Shown here one piece after another: positions 49,501 to 61,500 of a stretch of 64,000 bases of DNA. Position 1 is the first letter of the stretch, and each line of letters opens with the position of its first letter. The notes beneath the pieces are model-generated. The model did no database searches, had not been told where the DNA came from, and worked only from the letters and a program-made list of their open reading frames with translations. Source of the DNA: Trichoplax sp. H2 (lineage: Eukaryota; Placozoa; Uniplacotomia; Trichoplacea); contig NOWV01000013.1 of the NCBI GenBank assembly GCA_003344405.1, positions 682,001 to 746,000 on the forward strand. Direction: 5' to 3'. Both the position numbers and the translations under genes were made by a program.

Positions 49501-52500
49501 GATGAGATAGGAGGATGCAAGGAAGAAAACGATGATCGACGTAGGCTTAGCCATTCTCCAACCAAAAGAATACCATTGCTGTAGGCCATTTCAAGATGGT
49601 GTTGTCTTAGAATGGAAAATGTCGATATACCATAGCAAAAAGAGATCTCCATTTGCTGAATGTGCTTCTCCACTTCAAGCCTAATACGAGTTGGACCATC
49701 CTTCATGCTTGTTTTTGGGCCATTGATGAAAACCCAATGTGTTAGTCGTATTCGTATTCCATGATGGCCGCATAGCCAGACAAGGATTGATTTGGACATT
49801 TGCCTAAGGTAGTGATCCATTTGACTCTAATACAAGTTGGACGACAATCGTTTTGCTTTCCAAGAATTGAATGTAAAAGTGCAACCACACTTGCTTTCAT
49901 TTTCAATTTGCAATATTATGGCGTCGATAGGCATAAAAGCAAAGCGCTCGCTATCCAAATTGCATTCTCAATGGCGAAAGAGATTGATTTTTTTTGGCGT
50001 CTACCTTTGACATCAGCGAGTTGATGATCCAATAAATTCAACGATGGACACTACTACGCCATACTTTGATCATCATCATGGCATACAAGTACACCATTGG
50101 CCTTGTTGACTGTTTCTACAACAACTTTATTCAGCTTTTCTGAATAATAATACAGCGCAAGACTTCCTTGTGTCGAAAGAACATTCATGCTGTGAAATGG
50201 CACTAGGGGCAATTTCCCCAATTTAGCCCCCTGCCATGCCTAATGCGTTCTCCTTCTCCTGCTAAGCCACTATACCATACTTGTATGACAAGTAATTCAT
50301 GCTATAAATTGCAATAGAAATGTGTCCAATTTGCCTTTCCAACTCATTCTACTTCATTAAGCACATCATTAGCCTTGATCCAATATGATTCTTTTTTTTT
50401 ATATGGCCAAAAATATCCTTGAAATGATTGCAGTCGTGAATTGAACCCTACTGTCAATGAGAAGCCAATGGATGCTATCAAGGGGAATGGAGAATTGTCC
50501 AATTTCTATTTGTTTTACTACTATCCACGAGTGTCACTGCAAAAAGGAATAGCCCTCCATTTTTCAATGATCAACGCATCCAACATGGATTGGATGTAGA
50601 AGAGTAACTCCAAATTGATCAGATGAAGTTCCTACTCTACTGGTGAAAATCAATCCTTGTACAAATTAATTCTTCAATTTCAATGACGATGAGCACCATT
50701 GATGGTGGTGGCATCAGCCAAACTGGGACATGATCGATTACAAAATGGATATTAGAACATGTCCATAGTGGAAGAAAATGCTTCGTTTGAAGAAAGCAAT
50801 GGAATAGGATTAGGTTGATTGGGGGGGAATCATCCCTTGTCGAGGATGGAAGTTGAAAGGCAACAATTTGGCGCAAAAAGAATGAGTGATGATGTATCGA
50901 CATTTTATTTCAAATTGGACATGGAAAAAAAGGATTAGTTAGACTCTATTTCCTTCTTACAATATACGAGTAGAAAAAGACGAATGATCAATACTTGTAT
51001 CGCTAGCCATTGCATGGAGAAAGGGAGTAAAGAGACGACGATAGGCAAATCTCTCTATATTCATTTCAACTTGTTGTCTTACTGTTGATTTTGTAATGGA
51101 AATTTCCCTCCCCCTTGTTTGGTAAAGCCATTCATTTCTTTCTTGTACAACTATCGCCATGACAGGATAGTCAAAAATAGGCAAGCTATCATCGACTACA
51201 AGACTACAGTCTATGTTATAACCAGTTGAACAGACAACGTTGTCGCAATCTTCGTTCTCTTTCTCCGTCGGTTGTTGAAAGAGGGAGACAGCAGCAATGG
51301 CCCTCCATATTGACAGCCAAGGCTATCCGCTCAGTGGAATAAGAATGCTATTGACTTCAAACAAGGTTATTATTATTTATGAAGGCCAATGGAATTATTA
51401 ATATGCCAATGATTGCTAGTCCATGTTTAGAAATGGTTAAAAAAAAACCAAGCATTCTAGTCGGCACATTGTCCTTTTTTCCCTATTCATTAACGTTGTT
51501 TTTCAACGAGGAAAGGTGGAATGGCTACCCCCCCTATGGAGAAGAAAATGCCTGCCTAGAGAGAAATAATTCAAATCCATGTTGAAAATTAGTATTGCTT
51601 TTGTCGGGCCTTATTGAGAATACAGGAAAAGGCAATTGATGAAGACTTGAGTCGATCGATAGAATATTGTCCAATGGGCCATTTTGGTTATAGAAAGCGA
51701 CAATACCGGAAAAGGAGAGTCCATATTCAACTTGACAAAATGAAAGGATTCTCATGCCAGCTACTGTCTTCTTCTTCTCCAAATGCAGATGAGATGCACA
51801 AGGAGAATGGGAAAAAATAGTGTTGGCTAGTCAAGGTAGCAACTTGAAGGAGAGTTGAACGTTATGATGGTGGAAAGGACAGCGGTCGATCAACCGACTG
51901 TGGTGATGTAGGCAAATAGGAGGAATAGCAGGAAATGTTGTTCTACTTGTAGAGACTATTGAATTGGATCGCTGCATGGAAGGGGGGAAGACAAGCAAAA
52001 GTTACTTGTGATCATGGTGGAAAATAGGGAGATGCAAGTGTAGAAATGGGTCCAAGACAACATTTGTCAAACGGATAAGGGAAGAGTTTAATCGTTGTAG
52101 CTTAGTGAAGACGAAAACAATTTCTTGCCAACATGCAATCAATCAACAAGACGCACTAAATGGGCTTGAATGATGATTAGAAGCAAGCATGGCCATTTTA
52201 GCCATAGCCTTGATGAAATGGAGTATTTTATGTCATTTTTCCCCTCCTCTCTCTCTCTCTCTCTTTTTATTTATTTTTTTTATTGATTCATTTTTGATTG
52301 GGGTTTTATGCCAATCTTTTTCCATCATTTGTGAAAGAAGGAGAAAATGAGTTGTTGTTGAAATGACATTTTTGTTGAGCATGGAAGAAAATGGATCAAG
52401 TTGGAGAATGGAAAATAAAAAAGAAGAAGAAAGATGACAAATAGATGAATGTTGAAGAAAGAGAAGAGAGAGAAAAGAAGACGAAATGATAGCTAATCTT

Positions 52501-55500
52501 TTGCCTACATAGAAATGCTTGTTTCCATGGCATTGCTCCACTTGTATACAGCAATACAAGGTTGCAAATTGAATAGCAAAGCTGAAGAATAGACAAGTAA
52601 AATACAACATCAAGATTGATGTTGTATTGCAAGCCATGCAACAAGAGAATGCAAATACAAGAAGAATTTGTTTTAGTCGTTATTAGTAACTTTTCTCCTC
52701 CTTTCCATGACTGTTGAACTATTGTTATCCTAACTATTGTCGTCAATTATGATTGCAATCAAGACAATTAAAAGCAATAGTCTACGCCATCTGAGTCAAT
52801 AAATATTATTTGGATAGGGCATAAGTGATGGCTTTTATTTTGGGATCTTTTCTCTTTGCTGGAATGATTTTCCACCAGTCTTGTCTATGCTTGCGCTATT
52901 GTCGCTATAGCGAGTGTTGAAGAGAGAAAGAAGGATGGTTGAATTTTAGGCTAGGGGGAAAAATTAATTTTTTTTCTCCAATGCCAAAGGCAAACTACTT
53001 TCCTTTTACTGGTACTTGCTTCAACGCCTATCGTCAACGATAGGCATTCAAGTTTGTGTGTGGGTTTTTTTTCTTTCCTACTGTAGTAACGGCGAGTAAT
53101 GGAGTCACCAAAATTTTTGATCCAATGCCAAAGGCAAACTACTTTCCTTTTACTAGTACTTGCTTGAACGCCTATCGTCAACGATAGGCGTTCAAGTTGT
53201 GTGTGGTTTTTTTTTCCTACACTACTCTACTTGTAGTAACGGCGAGTAATGGAGTCACCAAAATCGATTTTACACGGCAATCAAAAAGGGGGAGGATTTC
53301 AATTGCATTTTATGCTAGGAAGCCGATCAACTCTACTTTGCTTAACCAATCCAATCTGTCCAAGGTAGCAGCCAATGATCAATACTTGTCTCTCCTCCAT
53401 TCAAAAAATCAACATCGTCTACATCAATGCATATGGCTGTCGACTGGATACAAGTTCCATCTTGTACTTGATCGCAAAGCGTCGGATTTGACCGCTCCAG
53501 GAGAAGGAGTAAACTTGAATTTCTTGACCATACTTTCCCCTTATCATCTCGCCATCTTCACTAGACTGAAAAAAATAGCTGGACGTGGAAGATTCTTGAT
53601 ACTATTTCAAGATGGAAAGCTCCATCATGTTGTAGTATATTCAGCTCATCCATTCAGTCTTACAATGTCACTATTGCATTGGGTAATATCGTGCATAGCC
53701 TAGCACTATTTTTACCATGGATTTTGTCGTCGTTCTATTTCTTAAAGAGGTCGCTTTTGAACAAAATCATCTCTTTAGCTCATCATTGAGTGGCTTTTTT
53801 CTCCATACCCCTATCCTACAAAGTCACATTATTATTCAAGAAATAAGTTAGCCTTGTACAGTGCCTCCCTAGCGATCACAACAACGTTAATACAGCAATC
53901 ATCATATCTGTCCAGCAAGAAGAAGAATATCCAGTCCAAGCATCATGTTCCTACACAACTATCTAACCTAGCTTTCACAATATTTGCCTACCCATCATAT
54001 CAACCCAACGAATTAGGATAGATTGATGATCAAGGCAATGTCAATTTGGACTTGCAATCAGCATGATGATGATCCTCATCGCTCCTTTTGGTTATTAGAG
54101 AGAAATGAGCGTAATACAATCCTTTTTTTGCATTTCCTTCCTATCCGTTATGATTTACGTCTTCATCAATGAAAAAGTGAAATTGAAAGTGGATTATAGG
54201 CACTCGTCTAGCGTACTCTTGATTGAATGGTGAAAAAATAGTCAACTACAAAGTAAATCCAATGTCCTATACAATTGGATCAACGATGGCATGTTGATCT
54301 GATTATCACCATCAATATTGGTCATTAACAATCGGAAAAAATACAGCTTAATAGAATCCATTACCTCCTCTTCTCGCTACAACAGTAACTTGTTCCACTG
54401 CTTGAAAAATGAAATAGAAAGTGGATTGTATGCTTGAAATGGATCTTTTCACAAATGGACATTGACAGTTTCAAATTGGTATTGTATGAAAGAATCAACC
54501 CCAGCCAAGTCTATTAGAAAACGAATCAGGAACAATCTATGCAATCAAATTGATTCATGATGGGAGAGAGAAAACAGTATAGAATGGTGATGATCATGGG
54601 CGAATAATGCAACGATAGTGTAACCTCCCCAATACTTCTGACAACCATATCATGCACTTTGGGGCTAAGAACGCAATTTCTTTGGGTTAACCTAAATCAT
54701 ATTACTTGTATCCTTTTTTTGAATGGCGGAACAGGATAGCAATTTTATTGATCTTCTGCTTTTGGGGGATAGAATACCTATTGGATATTGTCGAGTAGTA
54801 TCCATTGCTTCATGTCGCATCCTAACCGGTAGTGAGTGAATATGATTTCACTACTTCACTTCATCTTATTCTATCTCTTCTAATTTCACGTCCATCATCA
54901 TTTCCAATGCGAGAGTGATTTGAAATAGGAAAAATTGCCCTGTTTTGGGGGGGGGGGGATACATGGATACTTTAAATTGTTTATAGAGATAAAGTTGTTT
55001 AAAAGAGTCCAAAATTATATGGATAGTGTACTAATCAACTTATGGCCGTCATCATGGAAAGGGAGAATGATTGAATTTTGAATAGGGAAATAATCACCCT
55101 TTTCTTTTTTATACGTGGATACACTTGAATTCTTGCATAAGAAAAGATGACTACGAAAGAGTCCCAAAAATGAGTATATTGATTTTAATAATGTCCAAGT
55201 AGTTTAACACTTAGTCCATTTATCAAGGGTACACTATCGGATGATTTTTGTGGGCAATACATGAAGAATACAAGATAGATCAGGATAGATTGTTGATCCC
55301 ATCGTGCTTAAGTGATATGGAATAACTTGTGATAGTTCCATAAGATCAATTGAATTGCCATTTTCGTCACTGATGGATAGATAGATAGAAAAATACCCTC
55401 ATTTGGGGGATACGCATAATTGACTTAGTGTGATCGAGTAAAAGTTATAATGTATTATTCATGTTGTTCTTTATTCGCTAAACATGATTATGACACTATT

Positions 55501-58500
55501 TTTTGATGGAAAACAATTTTCTCTAATCCAATTTTAGATATTAGCGATATTTTCTGAAAATGATAAGCAATTAAATGCTTTAAAACAAGCCGCCGAGAAA
55601 GGAAATTATAAATTAAACGTTGTACATAGTGAAAGAAGCGCTATAGAATATTATCAAGATTATAGACCTCATATTGTATTTGTCGATTTACGCTCCAAAG
55701 ATGCTTTCAACGGTGAAACGATATGCAAGTAAGTAGCAAAGAACATGGATCAACAACTCCAGCTTTCCATTGCTTAACTCAAAGTAGCAACGAGTTGAGT
55801 TATCATAGTCTTCATCATATTCCCCCCCCCCAAAAAAAATGGGTGTAAAAGCGGAAACGAAGTTGTAAAACTACATAATACAAGTATTCTTATCATCCAA
55901 ATGCATCATATTATCCTAATGATTTAGTCAATAGTCAATATATTTGCAATAATGCTATTCTCTTCCAGTGATATCTGATATACGATACTTTGTAGTAGGT
56001 TATGCAAGCTCATTATCAGCGCCATTTAATAATACGTGTATATATATATATATATCCCTGTGGAACCAACTATAATGGCAGGTTTGAATGTTCGTCTACT
56101 GCAGGTAGTTTATACAAAATAGTGCGCGTGTGAAGAGTGAAAATAAAAAGTACATGCATGAAAAGCAGATGGAAAATACAATTGGTATTTCTTAACTGTT
56201 CCATTGGCTAGCTTGTTAGGTTGAATTCAAAATCAACATCAGTTATCTTTTTAGTAAGACTACTTTGTTGTTGCGATAAAATAAGCGTTAGCCATGCTCC
56301 TAAATTGGATTCTATTCTCTTTCATAGTCAAATAGCAGAAAAACTCAATCCACTCATATAACATCCATAATAAATAACTTGAGCATTCGACCAAGTCATT
56401 GAATTCAAAATCAACATCAGTCATCTTTTTAGTAAGACTACTTTGAGCAGTTACTGTTGCGATAAAATAAGCGTTAGTCATGCTTCTAAATTGGACTCTA
56501 TTCTCTTCAATAGTCAAATAGTAGAAAAACTCAATCTACTCATATAACATCCATAATAAATAACTTGAGCATTCGACCAAGTTATGGTTACTATTCAGTT
56601 GAATATTCAAAATTTAATGAATTGCTATATCCAACTCAACATCAATATGTCCTCTTATTATTGCTTTCTAGAAATGTGAAAGATAAATCGCTATCCAATC
56701 AATCAACCATGATTGCCGTTGTTAATCCAAGGTAACTTCTATTTGATTACTTACTGCTAAGAATATAACGATCCATTTCTAAATTGGCTATGATACAGTC
56801 GTTGCAATAAAATAACCTTGTTGGTCATTTAGAATAGAATTGGCTGTTTATTATTATTATTATCTAATTGAATTTGATCAAGTGCTTATTTTGCTGTTGC
56901 TATGGCAATTCAATGCTATTCTTCAAGTTGAATTATTTTTAGTTTCCATTTTTGTTAGTTGTTATTGCATGCAACAAACGACAGTAACAATAGATGCAAT
57001 GGCTTTTCAAAAACGAAAATTGGCATAACTACTTAGTATTAACAATCTTGGTAAAAGATAGTCCATCAATTGATAAAAATGGACAAAAAAAATTTGACCA
57101 ATGGTCATAATATTTTAATGCTAGTAGTTTTTTTTATTAAACCGATCAAATTGAAATTTGAAATTCATTTCCATTGGTATATCGTCCGTTACTCACCTAC
57201 ATTAATCTGATTATGACTAGAGTAATTATTAGTGTAATATTTTAAAATGGTCCAAAAATTTATTCAATAACACATGCTCCTATAATAAATAGAATGAATT
57301 GAATTTAGAGAAGGGATAAATTGAACGATTGCAATGATAAAATAGAAATAGCAATGTTCACTCTTCATCAAAAAAGACTGCGTTGATATATTATTCATAG
57401 AGCTACGATACAAATAGAAATTGATTGAAAATAGATTCAACGTTGTAGTTAATGAGTAGAGAGATTGTCCTACAGAATAGGAGCTCTACAACCATTAGAA
57501 TTTGGGAGATAAAAAAAGAATTCATTCCTCTAGTGTTGTTGATGGATGGTCGAATATTAAAATACACGTTAAATTTTATTTTTTTTTATCCTTTTCTATA
57601 TTTTTAGTTCCAAATCCCATCGATTGATTTAATGCATTATTCTAGCATATGTTAATACAAAAGTGTACATTTAAATCGTTTCATCGTTCAGAAAGGAGAT
57701 CTCACAAACTTTATTCGCCCTCGAATGCCGCTTAACATGCAAATTTTATTCATTTCCGAATAGATTCATTGTCATTCGTTATCGATGAGGAATAGTTGTA
57801 ATCGAAGGATCATTTATAAGCGATAGAATAAAAATCGAGTTTCAATTAGGTTATAAAAAATTTTTATAGCTATGTCAAGTCTAGTGTACTGCGGTTCTCC
57901 AGCCCGTCACCAATGTTAAGCCCAACGCCGATTTGTACCATAGGACAACAACTACCATGTCAATATATTCAATCTTGGCTAATTTTTGCTATTATTTATT
58001 GTTCCATTTTTATAGTAATTCTGATAAAGAAGAGCCTAGTATAGCACCCTTACTTGCTATGGGATTCAATCGGGTATGATTCGTTGTTGGCTGATTATGT
58101 ATTACCTCAAGATAATTCTTATTTCATGCTCCTTAAAATGATTAATTGATTGATTGATTGATAAAACTGATAAAGTTCAAGATTTACTACTTTCGATACA
58201 TAATTGATTCATGAAATATAATTTTAACATCTTTTTTATATAGCGATTTGTGGAGAATTTTAATGTGGGTGGATGTTTAAATGAGTTAATAATGCTGGAA
58301 GTAAATGATCTTCGGCAGCAAGTAAAAATAAGGTAAGCTTAAGAAATAAAAAAATTTTAACGGACTTTATTATACAGTATTCAATTCAATCGACTTATAA
58401 AAATTACAGTGTATCCTAATATTACATATCAAATTAGCATAACTTATTAAAGTATTGTGATGTATTGAAGTTGGTCGGTCAATGTATAATCCATTTGATG

Positions 58501-61500
58501 TTACTTTCTTGACCATATTGCTTTTGTCTGTTGTTAACATTTTTGTAATGAATTATTACTATTGATTTGGTACTCGTAGGGAAGCCGATTCACTATTTGC
58601 TGCTATCCATAACGCATACGATTCTGTAGAAATTACTACAGATCGGTCCCAATTTCAAGTATGTAAAAATTGGCCTTTATATCACTTCTGTTAGAGCGTT
58701 TACCAAGATTTTTGCGTAGTTAGTGAAAAAGGTCTAGGAGAAATTACAGCATGCTACGGTTGAGTAAAGTGAAAGCTACGATATCTTTTTACTTGCAGAT
58801 GGTACTAGAATATAGCGAAAAGTAGCACAAAAATAAAATATATTAGTCATGCCCCATTACTTTGTTACCATGTATCATTTATGCATCCTAGGGATAATGC
58901 AGTATTTTCTAATGCAAGTTAAGAAAGTAATAAAAAATGCATCATCACAATCCTTTAATTATATATATCAGCTGTGTACCGTCAACGCGGTGATGTAATT
59001 TATGTCGATAAACATGGACTATCGAGCCATACTTCAACTCTCTATTAAAAAATTGCTATACCATCGATATCAGTATACGTAATCAATGATTGCAAGCATT
59101 CAATGTAAATAACTTATTTTATGTCATCGGCTATGCTTTACGTACGCATATTTAATAATGATAAGCATGCATTTTGAATACTGTACCGTGTGCTATATTT
59201 ATGATTTTAATTCTTGTAAAATTCTTGACTCTGTTAGTATGTAAATCCAGCTTTTGAAAGAACAACCGGTTATTGGAGTTCGGAATTAATCGGAAAATTA
59301 GATAGCGTCTTGCCAATCAGTGACAAAAATGATCCGGTATGTTTAAAATGTTTTTTACTATTGTTTTGTTTTTTTATTTCCATAACTCATCTATTATTAA
59401 AGTTTGCATCGTATTATACTTGACAAAAGTATTATTAGTTTCATCAAACTATCGTAAATTATTGACTGCCTAGAACCCTTTTTTAATTTTTATATTCTAA
59501 ACTTGGCTTGTAAGCGCACTGAGTAAAGTTTCGTTAAGTGTAATTGATAGTAAAAATGCTTCCAATGTACATTCTCCGCTCCTACTCTAGCTCATATATT
59601 ACTATTAAAATGAAGCCACCTTTTTTAATTTGTTTATCATATCTGTTGTATTTGTTACAAGTAATGCCTTAATTCATTCCTTTTATGACTACGTTACTAG
59701 CGATGGCTAAATTAATGTTCAAAGTAGCAGTAAGTTATTACCGGGATTGAACATAATAACCGCAATACTATTTGAATAGTTATTATTGTAAATAAAAATA
59801 TTTAATGTACATTCGATAGATAGGTAGATAGAAAATTATCGAGATAATATTGGCGCTAATTTAATAAAAGGCCTATATCAACTTTTTATTATTTCTGTGA
59901 CATGTTGAATTGTTATATATCATTGAATATGATAATTAGCTGAATGATGATCATGGTTTTCTTGGCTATTAGGAATTGTTTAATACGATCAAGTCATACA
60001 TTAGTAGAGGTAGGACTTGGGAAGGCTCTTACGTTGGCAAGAGAAAATCTGGCGAAACATATCCACAATTTGTTCGTGTTATACCTATTATTGGTCATGA
60101 AGGGTAAGTTCATATCCGATTTGTTTTCAATACTGTAGTAACTACTGTAACTGAATATTCGTTTCTTGTATATCTTTACGAAATGAGGAATTTTTAACTT
60201 TTACCGATAAACTGTAAGACTATTGATGTAACAGAGCTTGCAGACATAAGGCACATCTTCATAAATCAGCAGTTTCTCTGATTAGTAAAATACGTAGTGC
60301 CAATTGGTATTGACCAAATCGCAATAGGTTGTAAAAATAGCAATCCTCTTAAACAGTAATTCAGTACNNNNNNNNNNNNNNNNNNNNTACCTATTATTGG
60401 TCATGAAGGGTAAGTTCATATACGATTTGTTTTCAATACTGTAGTAACTACTGTAACTGAATATTCGTTTCTTGTATATCTTTGCGAAATGAGGAATTTT
60501 TAACTTTTACCGATAAACTGTAAGACTATTGATAAGTCCCCCCCCCCCACACACACACACAATACTATCCAGCGTACAGTATTTGGTGACAGAGCTTGCA
60601 GACATAAGGCACATCTTCATAAATCAGCAGTTTCTCTGATTAGTAAAATACGTAGTGCCAATTGATATTGACCAAATCGCAATAGGTTGTAAAAATAGCA
60701 ATCCTCTTAAACAGTAATTCAGTACAGAAGATTTTGATTAGAATGACAATTAATATACCGCATATTTCTCTGAGGATGGAATTTACTGTATTCAAAGGAA
60801 AATACAGACATAAATATCTCTAAAATGCAATTGTATGTCAAATAAACTGCGATACTTTATGGATAAATCTATAAGATTTCTTAATATATTAATTTTTTTC
60901 TTTTCTTTCTTTGCCTTTGGCTCTATAATTTTCTAACGTGGCCTATTTAATACTATAATATTCAAGATTTTTAACACATCATGTGACAATTAAAAGAGAC
61001 ATCAGTGAAATGGAGGTAAGTTGTAGTAGATTATTCAAATGATATGATTTCACTGTAATAGTTAATTCGATAAAGCTTCGAGTTATTAATATCCAGAATC
61101 AAGTTGTTACCTCTACTATTTTTATATGAAACAAAAATACGTAATAGTTTAATATGAAAGCTAAAAGAAAATCACATAGTATGAATTTATGCAATGATAT
61201 GATAGTACTAGCAATCTAGCTTCAGAGCTGTAACTTGTGAAGTAGGTAGCCTTTGATATCATAAAGTTTTATTTATAAGCTGAATAATAGCGGATAACAA
61301 ATTCTATTTATTAGTCTTATTATACTGTAGGTTAATAAAGAAAATGCATAATTGTTAATTTAATTTAAACGTCGAATATATAGAAATAAAATCTAAACGT
61401 AGATTAATGTTACATTATCGTTGTAGTGATTGAAAAATAGGCTAAGAAATTTTTATCGTAGATACATGTTGATATAAGAATATAGCTGAAGTAGAACTGT

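Larger units (their letters stand above)
44764..55537. other. Giant second intron of PDE8
   Basis: No exon of PDE8 is expected between the FGPMK exon and the receiver-domain exon, and none was found. The intron holds many homopolymer tracts, a 30-bp minisatellite (48797-49066), a 144-bp duplication (52978-53265) and a 168-codon plus-strand frame (53197-53703) without family match. A nested gene or alternative first exon cannot be excluded. Confidence 0.7.

Noticed and set aside
60388-60410. A second PAS exon copy
   Set aside because: Only the last 23 bp of the exon are present, directly after a run of N; explained by allele duplication in the assembly.
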